The notes beneath the pieces are model-generated. The model was not told the origin of the DNA and made no database searches. It saw nothing but the letters and a program-made list of their open reading frames with translations. Below, piece by piece: positions 26,811 to 36,077 of a stretch of DNA of 64,000 nt (its first letter is position 1; each line of letters begins with the position of its first letter). The position numbers were made by a program, and so were the translations under genes. Source of the stretch: JAFIFT01 sp020051095 (GTDB lineage Bacteria; Pseudomonadota; Gammaproteobacteria; Legionellales; Legionellaceae); the NCBI RefSeq assembly GCF_964199965.1, contig NZ_CAXMZT010000006.1:124001-188000 (forward strand), given 5' to 3'.

Positions 26811-27965
26811 TTATTCGATGACATAGTCTTCTGTTAATGTGTTCTTAGCGATGATTTCTCGCATAATCTCATTGGTGCCTTCTAAGATGCAATGAACTCT
26901 TAAGTCACGAAAGATGCGTTCAATTTGATAATCATGCAAATAACCATATCCACCATGAATTTGCATGGCTCTGTCGGCAATTTGAAATGCCGTATCCGTG
27001 GCATAGCGTTTAGCCATGGCACAATAAGTGGCTGCTTTGGGACCTTCTTGATGTAGTGCACTGGCTGCACGATACACCATCAAACGGGCTGATTCAAATT
27101 GGGTATACATATCCGAAAAATAAAATCGCAATCCTTGAAATTGTGCGATTGGCTTTTCAAATTGTTTTCGTTCCAACATATATCGTTGGCATGCTCGTAA
27201 ACACGCTAAGGCTCCACCTAGCGAGCAAGCTGCTATATTGATTCTTCCGCCATTTAACGCATTTAAAGCAATGCGAAAGCCCTCTCCTTCTTTGCCAACC
27301 AAGTGGCTTTTGGGCACTTTGACATTTTCAAAATACACCATCGTCGTGGGTTGTGCCTTCCAACCCATCTTCATCTCTTGTGCACCAAAGCTCACACCAG
27401 GCATGTTCTTTTCAATCAATAAGCTAGAGATACCTCTATAGGAATTATCACCTGTCCTGACCATAGTGAGGTATAAATCAGAGACGGAACCGCCAGAAAT
27501 AAATGTCTTGCAGCCGTTGACTAAATAATGATCCCCTTTATCTTCCGCGTTGGTTTTTAAAGAAGCAGCATCAGAACCTGATTCAGGCTCCGTTAAACAG
27601 TAGCTTGCCACTTTACTCATACTGGTTAATTGGGGTCCCCAATGTTTGCGAAAGGCATCATCGCTATAACGATCAATGAGTGATGCAACCATGTTATGAA
27701 TGGATAAATAAGCAGTGGTGGTGATACAACCCGTGGCTAATTGTTCAAAAATAATCGCTGCATCTAATCGCGTTAGCCCTGCCCCACCAATATCCTCACG
27801 ACAAACCATCGCCGCCATCCCCAGTTGGGCCGCTTCTTTTAATACATTAATTGGAAAGGTGTGATTTAAATCCCATTGCCCGGCATTGGGTCTGAGTTTT
27901 TCCTCAGCAAAGTTGGCAGCCATGTCGCGGAATGCGAGATGTTCCTCAGACAAGTTAAAATCCAT
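26811..27965 (-). CDS. Acyl-CoA dehydrogenase (isobutyryl-CoA dehydrogenase-like)
   Basis: This FAD enzyme has 384 residues. It has the CLTEPESGSDAAS FAD/substrate motif, the GGRINIAACSLG helix, the QIHGGYGYLHDYQIER segment and the C-terminal catalytic-base motif ILEGTNEIMR. Length and the operon with enoyl-CoA hydratase and HIBCH genes point to isobutyryl-CoA dehydrogenase in valine catabolism. Specificity between isobutyryl- and other short branched acyl-CoAs cannot be settled by eye. It is first in the operon and diverges from recQ across a 130-base promoter region. Confidence 0.88.
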   Translation of the reverse strand: MDFNLSEEHLAFRDMAANFAEEKLRPNAGQWDLNHTFPINVLKEAAQLGMAAMVCREDIGGAGLTRLDAAIIFEQLATGCITTTAYLSIHNMVASLIDRYSDDAFRKHWGPQLTSMSKVASYCLTEPESGSDAASLKTNAEDKGDHYLVNGCKTFISGGSVSDLYLTMVRTGDNSYRGISSLLIEKNMPGVSFGAQEMKMGWKAQPTTMVYFENVKVPKSHLVGKEGEGFRIALNALNGGRINIAACSLGGALACLRACQRYMLERKQFEKPIAQFQGLRFYFSDMYTQFESARLMVYRAASALHQEGPKAATYCAMAKRYATDTAFQIADRAMQIHGGYGYLHDYQIERIFRDLRVHCILEGTNEIMREIIAKNTLTEDYVIE

Positions 27966-28095
27966 ATTTTTTTCCTTTAATACTTTTCAACATGGTAAAC
28001 AATGATATCATATGGCGGAATTTGGTAAATAAGAATAATTCGACTCCTTAGCAATAGCCTAGCGTGTCCTGAAAAAAACAATAAAAATAATCAGT

Positions 28096-29916
28096 ATGTC
28101 TATAGCATTAACGCCTTCTAAAACAAACCCATCGGCTATTTCTGTTTTACAAACCGTATTTGGCTTTGAAACGTTTCGCCAACCCCAAGCCGATATCATC
28201 CAAGATCTGATAGAAGGTAAAGACACCCTGGTACTCATGCCAACGGGTGGGGGGAAATCCATTTGTTATCAAGTGCCTGCCTTAATTCGTTCCGGTGTGG
28301 CATTGGTTGTCTCACCCTTAATTGCTCTGATGGCCGATCAGGTGGATGCCCTTCGTTCGTTAGGCATTCGCGCCGCCTTTTATAATTCGTCCTTATCGCC
28401 CGAAGAAGCGCGTAGCGTCTTGTCTCAATTACATGCGAATCAATTGGATTTATTATACATTGCCCCTGAGCGCTTGGTCAGTGATTCGTTTTTGCAACGA
28501 CTCGATGAATGTGAGCTCTCGCTATTTGCCATTGACGAAGCGCATTGCATATCCCAATGGGGACACGATTTTCGCCCTGAATATGCTGCCCTTGGTTGCT
28601 TAAAATCAAGGTTCCCTCATGTGCCAATCATTGCACTCACCGCCACAGCTGACAAACAAACACAAAAAGACATCATTGCCAAACTTCACTACCAACCCAA
28701 ATATTACATTGCCTCCTTTAATCGCCCTAATATTTACTACAAGGTGGTGATTAAAGAAAATGGCCTTTCGCAAATTAAACAATTTCTAGCAGACAAAACA
28801 GGTCAATCAGGCATCATCTATTGTTCGACCCGTAAAAATGTGGAAAGTGTGTGTGAAAAATTAAAAGCGGCAGGCTTTTCTGCCCGGGCCTATCATGCAG
28901 GCCTTGACCATGAAGAGCGGCAGCGTGTCCAACATTTATTTCGCTATGATGAAATTGACATTGTGGTTGCCACCATTGCCTTTGGTATGGGTATTGATAA
29001 ACCCGATGTTCGTTTTGTTATTCATTACGATCTCCCCAAATCCATTGAAAACTATTATCAAGAAACAGGCCGAGCTGGGCGTGATGGGCTGCCAGCAACC
29101 ACGTTGATGTTGTATCACCCTGCTGATATCGCCCGAGTGAAATACTTCATCACGTCTAATGCCAATGAAAATCAACAAAAAGTCGAGCAACATAAGCTCA
29201 ATCATATGATTGCCTATGCGGAGGCCAACCACTGCCGACGGCAAATTCTGCTTAGATATTTTGATGAAAATTGTCCCACAAGTTGTCAAAATTGTGATGT
29301 CTGTGACAACCCGCCCGAAACAGTGGATGTCAGCGAAGAAGCGCAGAAATTTCTTTCCTGTGTTTACCGGCTCAAGCAATCTTATGGTATTCAACAAGTC
29401 ATTGACGTATTACGTGGGATTGAAAACGATAAGATAATCCATGCCGGTCATCACAAATTAAGTACGTATGGGATCGGCCAGGATAAACCCATTCATTTTT
29501 GGCGCCATCTTGCCTGGTATTTAATTTTACATGATTATTGCTATCAAGATTTTGATCAATTCGGCGTTTTAAAATTAACCGAAAAATCGAGAGGATTATT
29601 AAAAGGCGAAACGCATATCGCTATCGCCCTTCCGAAAAAAGAACCCAAAGCTTCACGCAAACAAAGGCTATCTTCAACGCCATCAGGCAATAAACAGCAC
29701 CCATTATTTATCGCCCTACGTGATAAACGCAAATTAGTCGCTCAAGAAGAAAATAAACCCCCTTTTATGATTTTCAGTGATGCATCATTATTTGATATGG
29801 TAGCCAAAAAGCCACAAAATTTAGCGGAATTTGCACTGGTTCATGGCGTTGGTCAACATAAGTTAAGCCATTATGGGAAAGCATTTCTTGAGGTGATTTC
29901 TGTTCATGTGGATTGA
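28096..29916 (+). CDS. recQ: ATP-dependent DNA helicase RecQ
   Basis: This 3'-5' DNA helicase acts in recombination repair. The 606-residue protein has Walker A PTGGGKS (49-55), the DEAH box in FAIDEAHCISQWGHDFRPEY and helicase motif VI YYQETGRAGRDG. The RQC zinc cluster is CRRQILLRYF...CPTSCQNCDVC, and a C-terminal HRDC domain spans about 530-600. All domains of E. coli RecQ are present at the usual length. rimI converges on it downstream. Confidence 0.96.
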   Translation: MSIALTPSKTNPSAISVLQTVFGFETFRQPQADIIQDLIEGKDTLVLMPTGGGKSICYQVPALIRSGVALVVSPLIALMADQVDALRSLGIRAAFYNSSLSPEEARSVLSQLHANQLDLLYIAPERLVSDSFLQRLDECELSLFAIDEAHCISQWGHDFRPEYAALGCLKSRFPHVPIIALTATADKQTQKDIIAKLHYQPKYYIASFNRPNIYYKVVIKENGLSQIKQFLADKTGQSGIIYCSTRKNVESVCEKLKAAGFSARAYHAGLDHEERQRVQHLFRYDEIDIVVATIAFGMGIDKPDVRFVIHYDLPKSIENYYQETGRAGRDGLPATTLMLYHPADIARVKYFITSNANENQQKVEQHKLNHMIAYAEANHCRRQILLRYFDENCPTSCQNCDVCDNPPETVDVSEEAQKFLSCVYRLKQSYGIQQVIDVLRGIENDKIIHAGHHKLSTYGIGQDKPIHFWRHLAWYLILHDYCYQDFDQFGVLKLTEKSRGLLKGETHIAIALPKKEPKASRKQRLSSTPSGNKQHPLFIALRDKRKLVAQEENKPPFMIFSDASLFDMVAKKPQNLAEFALVHGVGQHKLSHYGKAFLEVISVHVD

Positions 29917-29946
29917 TTTAGTGAAGCTATGTTTCAATATACCTTA

Positions 29947-30405
29947 CTATTTCAATTGACGCTTCAATATAAAAGCATCTTCACAACCGGTTAGGTCTTT
30001 GTAATATTGTTCTTTCACCCCGGCTTGTTGAAAACCATATTTTTGATAGAGGTTTATGGCGGCATGATTTGATGGCCTAACCTCCAAAATAATGTGATCG
30101 ATTTCTTTTATAGCAATCACTTCGTCAATCAATTCGTCGAGTAATTGACTGGCTAGGCCTTTTCGCTGGTAAGGCGTATCGATAGCAAGATTTAAGATAT
30201 GACAGGCGTTATTTAAGTGGCGAGAAATGCAATAGCCTATTATTTTTTGAGGGTGGTGGTCTGAATCGAGCATGACATGGCAGCGGTAATTTAGCCATAA
30301 GCAATGGTGAAATATGTCATGCCCCCAGGGAAGTGGATGAATGCGCTTTTCGATTTGGCATACCTGACTTAAATCCACCGGAGTCATGGTTCGTATCAAT
30401 GGCAT
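29947..30405 (-). CDS. rimI: Ribosomal protein S18 alanine N-acetyltransferase RimI
   Basis: This GNAT-family acetyltransferase of 152 residues should acetylate the N-terminal alanine of S18. It has the acetyl-CoA loop YQRKGLASQLLDEL, the HILNLAID strand, the LEVRPSNHAAINLYQKYGF segment and the closing YYKDLTGCEDAFIL, a strong RimI pattern. I take the ATG at 30405; a TTG three codons upstream is less likely. It is transcribed divergently from nhaA, and the two start regions are close together. Confidence 0.88.
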   Translation of the reverse strand: MPLIRTMTPVDLSQVCQIEKRIHPLPWGHDIFHHCLWLNYRCHVMLDSDHHPQKIIGYCISRHLNNACHILNLAIDTPYQRKGLASQLLDELIDEVIAIKEIDHIILEVRPSNHAAINLYQKYGFQQAGVKEQYYKDLTGCEDAFILKRQLK

Positions 30406-30523
30406 GATAAGCAAGTGATGTTAAAATATTAGTTTAATGCAAAACCCGCTTGGAATAAAGCGCTGGCATTCCAGAAAGTATTCTGTAATCATAAACATAG
30501 AGATTAACAAAGGACGGGCTTTC

Positions 30524-31690
30524 GTGAAAAAAAACGATACCTTTTACAGTTTAGAAACGTTGGGGGGAATTTTATTATTTTTCTCAGCCGCTATCGCCAT
30601 CATCATTGCCAATACCCCCATGCGATTTGCATACAACCAGCTCATTGCCACACCGGTTCTCTTTCAAATCGGTGATTTTCATATTAATAAGCCGCTCTTG
30701 CTGTGGGTCAATGATGGCTTGATGTCGATCTATTTTTTACTCGTTGGATTAGAAATCAAACGTGAGATTAAACGTGGGATTCTTAGCGATAAAACGTCCA
30801 TCTTAGTGCCAGCCATAACAGCACTCTCTGGCTTATTAGTCCCCGCCTTGATATTTACCCTGTTTAATGTTCATGATAAGGTGTATTTGCAAGGATGGGC
30901 CATTCCTTCTGCAACCGATATTGCCTTTACGTTAGGTATCTTATCGCTATTGGGTTCTCGCATCCCCGTTTCGTTAAAAATATTACTCACCGCCATTGCC
31001 ATTTTTGATGATATGGCTGCCATTGCCATCATCGCCGTGTTTTATACAGGCTCCTTATCCTTTTTATCGTTATGTTTCGCAGGCCTATTTGTTATCACAC
31101 TGATTGGACTGAATTATTTTGGCTGCAAGAAAGTCTCCGTCTTTGTTTTTTTTGGCGTCTTACTTTGGGTCGCCGTATTAAAATCAGGGGTTCATGCAAC
31201 CCTTGCTGGCATTGTTTTAGCAATGACTATCCCAGACCAACAGCAAGGTAATAAGCCATCCATGCTGGAAACATTTGAGCATGAATTACATCCTTGGATC
31301 GTGTTTTTAATATTACCAGCATTTGCCTTAGTCAATGCAGGCGTGTCTTTAGTTGATATCCAATGGCAGATGTTTGTTCATCCAATTGTTTTGGGTATTG
31401 CTTTCGGATTATTTTTTGGTAAGCAGCTCGGCATCTTTATGCCACTGTATTATTTTGTGAAACATCGTAGCTATCTTCAATCCGACCGCATCAGTATAGG
31501 ACAAACCTACGGTCTTGCCCTACTCTGCGGCGTTGGCTTTACCATGAGTTTATTCATTGGTGGTTTAGCTTATAAACAAACGCACCCTGAGTTGATGAAT
31601 CTAGTTAAAATTGGGGTATTGTGCGGGTCTACTATGGCAGGGATTTTGGGCTATCTTGTCTTGCGTTATACCTCAACCAATCGTAAATAG
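30524..31690 (+). CDS. nhaA: Na+/H+ antiporter NhaA
   Basis: NhaA exports sodium in exchange for protons. The GTG at 30524, with AAAGGA 9 bases upstream, gives a 388-residue product, the same size as E. coli NhaA; an ATG at 30437 would add an atypical extension. About twelve membrane segments are visible, with the ion-binding aspartates in IAIFDDMAAIAI and the preceding ATDIAFTLG motif. It helps pH and Na+ balance and has no visible operon partner. Confidence 0.93.
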   Translation: MKKNDTFYSLETLGGILLFFSAAIAIIIANTPMRFAYNQLIATPVLFQIGDFHINKPLLLWVNDGLMSIYFLLVGLEIKREIKRGILSDKTSILVPAITALSGLLVPALIFTLFNVHDKVYLQGWAIPSATDIAFTLGILSLLGSRIPVSLKILLTAIAIFDDMAAIAIIAVFYTGSLSFLSLCFAGLFVITLIGLNYFGCKKVSVFVFFGVLLWVAVLKSGVHATLAGIVLAMTIPDQQQGNKPSMLETFEHELHPWIVFLILPAFALVNAGVSLVDIQWQMFVHPIVLGIAFGLFFGKQLGIFMPLYYFVKHRSYLQSDRISIGQTYGLALLCGVGFTMSLFIGGLAYKQTHPELMNLVKIGVLCGSTMAGILGYLVLRYTSTNRK

Positions 31691-31804
31691 GCAAATCGAA
31701 AAAGTTTAACCTATCGAATCTAGCAATTCTTGCATTTGCATTAGTTATTGACTATGTTTAAAGTGAATTCATTATGTTTGGATAATTGTCAACTGGAGGT
31801 TTGT

Positions 31805-32053
31805 ATGCCTGATAATGACAAAAGTAGCGGCTTGTTAGATGGCTTAGGAGGGCTAACAGGGGGTAACGCAAAAGGGGAATCTAAAGGGATAGGCGAAAGC
31901 TTAGGTAATACAGTTGATGGTGTTTTGGGTAATACGGGTATAGGTAATGAGGTTGGTAAGCTGGCTGATGGCGTGCTCAAGGAAGTGGGCCTTGAAGATA
32001 CAAAAGGCGATTTGGACATCAGTGAAGTAACCGATATGGTAAATAAGATATAA
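31805..32053 (+). CDS. Small Gly/Asp-rich protein of unknown function
   Basis: I do not recognise this 82-residue protein. It is low in aromatic residues, with repeated LLDGLGGLTGG, IGESLGNTVDGVLGNTG and VGKLADGVLKEVG segments suggesting short amphipathic helices. It has no signal peptide or membrane segment. GGAGG lies 6 bases before the ATG at 31805, a strong ribosome site that argues it is translated. It sits alone between nhaA and the phosphofructokinase. Confidence 0.55.
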   Translation: MPDNDKSSGLLDGLGGLTGGNAKGESKGIGESLGNTVDGVLGNTGIGNEVGKLADGVLKEVGLEDTKGDLDISEVTDMVNKI

Positions 32054-32119
32054 CCCCACCCTTCCGTTGCCACATACAACCTGTATAATATCCTTTTTCA
32101 CTCGAAAAGGGATATATGC

Positions 32120-33343
32120 ATGCCTAAAAATGCTATCTATGCTCAATCCGGTGGTGTCACCGCTGTCATCAACGCATCGGCTTGCGGTCTGATTGAAACC
32201 GCCCGTCAACATGCGGATAAAATCGGCAAAGTATTCGCTGCCAAAAATGGCATCATTGGTGCCTTAAATAACGAGTTAATAGACACATCGCTTGAATCTG
32301 ATGCCAGTATTGCTGCCCTAAAGCATACCCCTTCGGGCGCGTTTGGCTCATGTCGTTATAAATTAAAAAATAATATCGAAGAATATAAGCAACTTATTAA
32401 TGTCTTTAAACAACATGATATCGGCTATTTCTTTTACAATGGCGGCGGTGACTCTCAAGATACGGCGAATAAAGTGGCCCAACTTAGCCGTGAGATGGAT
32501 TACCCCATGACCTGTATTGGCATCCCCAAAACCGTGGATAATGATTTACCCTTTACTGATAATTGTCCAGGATTTGGCTCGGTGGCCAAATACATTGCCA
32601 TTTCGACGTTAGAAGCCGGTTTTGATGTCGCTTCCATGGCAGCAACGTCCACCAAAGTCTTTATTTTAGAAGTGATGGGACGTCATGCTGGCTGGATTGC
32701 CGCGGCCAGCGGGTTAGCAAACACCAATCCCAATCTCCCCCCACACCTTATATTATTTCCTGAAGTGGTTTTTGATAAAAATAAAGTGCTGGCAGAAGTC
32801 GATCGCTGTGTGAAAACACATGGCTATTGTGTCATGGTTGTCTCTGAAGGAATACGCAATCACGAAGGTCAATTTATTTCCGATGCCGGCACCCGCGATG
32901 CCTTTGGTCATGCCCAATTAGGCGGGGTTGCGCCAACCATTGCGCAAATGGTCAAAGACGAATTGGGACATAAATACCATTGGGCAGTGGCTGATTATCT
33001 GCAACGGGCTGCGCGTCATATTGCCTCCCAAGTGGATGTGGATCATGCTTATGCCCTAGGCAAGGCGGCCGTTGAACTAGCACTTGCCGGTAAAAATGCG
33101 ATTATGCCCATTATCAAACGGCTTAACGATGAGCCCTATGAATGGGCCATTGATCATGTGCCCTTATCCGAAGTTGCCAATGTGGAAAAAGCCATGCCCA
33201 AAGAATATATACGAGCCGATAACTTTGGTATTACCGATGCCTGCCGTCGCTATTTGTTACCACTCATCCAGGGAGAAGCCTATCCCCCTTATGAAAACGG
33301 CTTACCCGTCTATGTCCGATTAAAAAATCAATTGGCTAAATAA
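32120..33343 (+). CDS. 6-phosphofructokinase, pyrophosphate-dependent type
   Basis: This 407-residue phosphofructokinase has motif GGGDS at 108-112, where ATP enzymes have GGDGS. The bulky Asp in that loop, together with Lys in PKTVDND (136-142), marks PPi-dependent enzymes, which work reversibly in glycolysis and gluconeogenesis. The length, longer than bacterial ATP-PFK, agrees. The start at 32120 follows AAAGGGATATATGC. A GC-rich 7-base hairpin lies directly after its stop. Phosphoryl-donor assignment rests on these motifs and is fairly secure. Confidence 0.87.
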   Translation: MPKNAIYAQSGGVTAVINASACGLIETARQHADKIGKVFAAKNGIIGALNNELIDTSLESDASIAALKHTPSGAFGSCRYKLKNNIEEYKQLINVFKQHDIGYFFYNGGGDSQDTANKVAQLSREMDYPMTCIGIPKTVDNDLPFTDNCPGFGSVAKYIAISTLEAGFDVASMAATSTKVFILEVMGRHAGWIAAASGLANTNPNLPPHLILFPEVVFDKNKVLAEVDRCVKTHGYCVMVVSEGIRNHEGQFISDAGTRDAFGHAQLGGVAPTIAQMVKDELGHKYHWAVADYLQRAARHIASQVDVDHAYALGKAAVELALAGKNAIMPIIKRLNDEPYEWAIDHVPLSEVANVEKAMPKEYIRADNFGITDACRRYLLPLIQGEAYPPYENGLPVYVRLKNQLAK

Positions 33344-33348
33344 TATCT

Positions 33349-33379
33349 ACCCGGGGTTATTATAAAAATACTCCCGGGT
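33349..33379 (+). terminator. Hairpin after phosphofructokinase gene
   Basis: ACCCGGG (33349-33355) pairs with CCCGGGT (33373-33379), with a 17-base loop, 6 bases after the stop codon, followed by AAAATTTT. It is a plausible but not ideal terminator because of the large loop. Confidence 0.4.
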
Positions 33380-33398
33380 AAAATTTTCAAGATGGCCA

Positions 33399-33428
33399 GT
33401 CGTTGCGAGCATAAGCGAAGCAATCCAG
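33399..33428. repeat. Half-copy of a dispersed GTTGCGAGC...GAAGCAATCC repeat
   Basis: GTCGTTGCGAGCATAAGCG followed by AAGCAATCCAG matches one arm of the larger inverted repeat at 61503-61581. It lies in the convergent gap between phosphofructokinase and pilin. The sharing of the sequence at two sites in the window shows it is a dispersed repeat. Confidence 0.6.
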
Positions 33429-33558
33429 ATCGATGTCACGTTAAAATTTTTCACTGGTTTTCTTCGTTCTGCTCTCCCTTTATTAGCTTCACGATTTGTT
33501 TCTAATTTGTGCGCATCGATCTTCTGGACTGCTACAAAGCGATCTTCTAGGCAAAAAA

Positions 33559-33583
33559 AAAGCCGCTTAATCAAGCGGCTTTT
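33559..33583 (-). terminator. Rho-independent terminator of the pilin gene
   Basis: On the minus strand AAAGCCGCTT and AAGCGGCTTT form a stem with a 4-base loop, immediately followed by a run of Ts. It lies about 20 bases after the pilin stop and is a textbook intrinsic terminator. Confidence 0.85.
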
Positions 33584-33602
33584 AAGAGATTATTATTAGA
33601 TA

Positions 33603-34034
33603 TTATGCACCACCATTACGACACTCGGAAGGGACGTATTTGTAATTAGCTAAAGCAGCTGTATTACAAGTCCATGTAATAGGATCCCCTGCGTTAGCTT
33701 GAGCTGGCACGAGCGTCATAACAACGTTTTGCGCTGCAGCTCCCATGGTGACTGTTATTGTTCCACCGTTAGCAATGGTCACTGAGGCAACGTTCGCAGT
33801 GGCAGCTGGCAAACCAGTATAACCGGAGTTTTGCTGGGTAATGTTAGCCAGTGCAGTACCACTTTGTACTGTCTCAGATACCGCTGTTTTCGCAGCAGAA
33901 GCTAGTCCTAAGCCTTCTGAAATACGAGCTCTAACAGTGTAATCTTGGTAAGCTGGAATCGCTACTGCTGCTAAAATACCAACAATCGCGACCACAATCA
34001 TCAATTCAATCAGTGTAAAACCTTTGGATTTCAT
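33603..34034 (-). CDS. pilA: Type IV pilin (PilA/PilE major pilin)
   Basis: This major-pilin-like subunit has 143 residues. It has the short leader MKSKG cleaved before Phe6, Glu at mature position 5 and the hydrophobic helix TLIELMIVVAIVGILAAVAI. The globular domain is rich in Ala/Thr/Gly. The C-terminal Cys pair (WTCNT...SECRN) forms the usual D-loop disulfide. PilD (17 kb) should process it. A sigma-54-type promoter lies upstream and an intrinsic terminator downstream, so it is monocistronic. AGGAG stands before the ATG. Confidence 0.93.
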   Translation of the reverse strand: MKSKGFTLIELMIVVAIVGILAAVAIPAYQDYTVRARISEGLGLASAAKTAVSETVQSGTALANITQQNSGYTGLPAATANVASVTIANGGTITVTMGAAAQNVVMTLVPAQANAGDPITWTCNTAALANYKYVPSECRNGGA

Positions 34035-34069
34035 CTTCTTCTCCTGTACATTATCGACGTAGATACTGT

Positions 34070-34086
34070 TGCAAATTTAATGCCAC
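34070..34086 (-). promoter_or_regulatory. Sigma-54 (RpoN) promoter of the pilin gene
   Basis: On the minus strand TGGCAT (-24) is followed by five bases and TTGCAA (-12), matching TGGCAC-N5-TTGCW with one mismatch and correct spacing. It sits about 36 bases upstream of the pilin ATG. Pilin genes are classic RpoN targets, so the match is meaningful. Confidence 0.75.
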
Positions 34087-34302
34087 TTACCACTATAAAG
34101 CAGATTTGCCCTGTAAGCCAATGAATTCATTGTTAAATTAAATTCCACCCAAAATTGACCAATATTATTACACCCTGCATATAGTGACACTTTTTGTCAT
34201 ATAGTGACATTTTTAACACATTTTGCGTTGATATTGGCATTACCTTGATTTTTACAATAATTTCTCGTAAAGTTGCGCCAAACCCTCCAGGAGATGCCGA
34301 AC

Positions 34303-35142
34303 ATGAATGTTTTAACCGTCAATTGTGAAGATAACCAAGCCCCCCGTTATTTTTGTCAGTCGATGCGTAACACGGGATTTGGCGTTTTAGAAAATCATCC
34401 TATTTCCCTGGAGCTTGTCCATGATGTCTATGAAGAGTGGCGTTTATTCTTTGCCGATGAATCACGTAAACAAGCCACACTCTATCATCGCGAAACCCAA
34501 GATGGTTTTTTCCCATCCAGTATCTCTGAGATTGCAAAAGGGGCTGAGATAAAAGATATCAAGGAATATTACCAATATTACCCTTGGGGACAATATCCTA
34601 GCCAAATAAGCGATAAAACGAAACAACTCTATCAACAGCTTACCCAATTTGCTAGCACGATACTTGGGTGGTTAGAGCAATACTTACCAACTGACATGGC
34701 GGGTCAACTATCGATGCCATTATCCGATATGATTACTGATTCGCAGCAAACCATGCTAAGAATTCTGCACTACCCACCTTTATCGGGTAATGAGCCCAAA
34801 GGCGCGGTCCGTGCAGCAGCACATGAAGACATTAACCTAATTACGTTATTAGTTGGCGCAACCCAGTCAGGATTGCAAGTAAAAGATATCGATGGCAAAT
34901 GGCACAACGTACCTGGCTCTCACCGAAGTATTATCGTCAATGTTGGCGATATGTTAGATTTAGCAACCCAGGGTTATTATCGTTCAACCACCCATCGCGT
35001 TATCAACCCAGACAAGGGTGAAAATAAGTCACGGTTATCAATGCCCTTGTTTTTGCACCCCCGCCCAGAGGTGCCATTGTCACCGGAAAAGACAGCTAAG
35101 CAATACTTAGTTGAGCGCCTGACTGAGCTAGGAGTATTATAA
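34303..35142 (+). CDS. Fe(II)/2-oxoglutarate-dependent oxygenase (isopenicillin N synthase-like)
   Basis: This 279-residue non-haem iron oxygenase has the iron-binding triad HxD in AAHEDINLI and a distal His in STTHRVINP, with the 2-oxoglutarate-binding Arg in KSRLSMPLF. The N-terminal DIOX_N-like region (QSMRNTGFGVLENHPI) is also present. Substrate unknown. I take the ATG at 34303, with AGGAG 9 bases upstream. hemF begins 3 bases after its stop, so the two are coexpressed; a link to haem or oxygen metabolism is inference. Confidence 0.87.
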   Translation: MNVLTVNCEDNQAPRYFCQSMRNTGFGVLENHPISLELVHDVYEEWRLFFADESRKQATLYHRETQDGFFPSSISEIAKGAEIKDIKEYYQYYPWGQYPSQISDKTKQLYQQLTQFASTILGWLEQYLPTDMAGQLSMPLSDMITDSQQTMLRILHYPPLSGNEPKGAVRAAAHEDINLITLLVGATQSGLQVKDIDGKWHNVPGSHRSIIVNVGDMLDLATQGYYRSTTHRVINPDKGENKSRLSMPLFLHPRPEVPLSPEKTAKQYLVERLTELGVL

Positions 35143-35144
35143 CG

Positions 35145-36077
35145 ATGCAAGATAGCTTACCACTGCCAACAAACTATCTTCAATCCATTAAAGCCTATTT
35201 ATTACAGCTACAAACCAATATCTGTCAAACATTAGCACAATGCGATGGACAAGCGTCTTTTATTATTGATGAATGGACTCGTGAACAAGGCGGAGGCGGT
35301 ATTAGCCGTGTCCTTGAAAAGGGTTTTGTATTTGAAAAGGCCGGTGTTAACTTTTCCCATGTATATGGTCATACCCTCCCCCCCTCTGCCAGCGCCAACC
35401 GACCCCAATTAGCCGGTCGTGATTTCCAGGCATTAGGGGTATCATTAGTGATTCATCCAAGAAATCCTTATGTCCCAACCTCTCATGCCAACGTTCGTTT
35501 TTTTGTCGCCAATCATGAGTCTGAACCCCCTATTTGGTGGTTTGGTGGTGGTTTTGATTTAACACCCTATTATGGATTTATGGAAGACTGTGTGCACTGG
35601 CATGAAGTGGCCAAATCTGCCTGCGATCCGTTTGGTGCTGCTATCTATGAGAAATTTAAAACATGGTGTGATGATTATTTTTTCCTAAAACATCGTCAAG
35701 AAGCGCGAGGGATTGGCGGTTTGTTCTTTGATGATTATTGTGAACACAGTTTTGAACACAGCTTTGCGTTGATGCAGAGCATTGGCAACGCGTATATTGA
35801 CGCGTATGTGCCCATTGTTGAAAAACGAAAAAATCAGGCTTATGGCGATAGAGAACGAGACTTTCAATTATACCGTCGCGGACGTTACGTTGAATTTAAT
35901 TTGGTTTATGACAGAGGCACGTTATTTGGATTGCAGTCCGGCGGTCGAACCGAGTCGATATTAATGTCCCTACCACCTGAAGTTCGATGGACCTATGATT
36001 GGCATCCCGAGCCTGGAACACCCGAAAGCGCACTATACGAGACTTATTTGCCCAGGCGCGATTGGTTAAATCGGTAA
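35145..36077 (+). CDS. hemF: Oxygen-dependent coproporphyrinogen III oxidase
   Basis: HemF oxidatively decarboxylates coproporphyrinogen III to protoporphyrinogen IX in haem synthesis. The 310-residue length matches E. coli HemF (299). The segments RVLEKGFVFEKAGVNFSHV, WWFGGGFDLTPYYGF, IGGLFFDDY, VEFNLVYDRGTLFGLQSGGR and ESILMSLPP are all characteristic. It follows the oxygenase gene in one operon. The last 34 bases overlap the 3' end of the convergent MFS gene. Confidence 0.96.
   Translation: MQDSLPLPTNYLQSIKAYLLQLQTNICQTLAQCDGQASFIIDEWTREQGGGGISRVLEKGFVFEKAGVNFSHVYGHTLPPSASANRPQLAGRDFQALGVSLVIHPRNPYVPTSHANVRFFVANHESEPPIWWFGGGFDLTPYYGFMEDCVHWHEVAKSACDPFGAAIYEKFKTWCDDYFFLKHRQEARGIGGLFFDDYCEHSFEHSFALMQSIGNAYIDAYVPIVEKRKNQAYGDRERDFQLYRRGRYVEFNLVYDRGTLFGLQSGGRTESILMSLPPEVRWTYDWHPEPGTPESALYETYLPRRDWLNR

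Noticed and set aside
33347..33574. ORF in the convergent gap between phosphofructokinase and pilin
   Set aside because: It runs through a terminator hairpin and a dispersed repeat half-copy and has no ribosome site.
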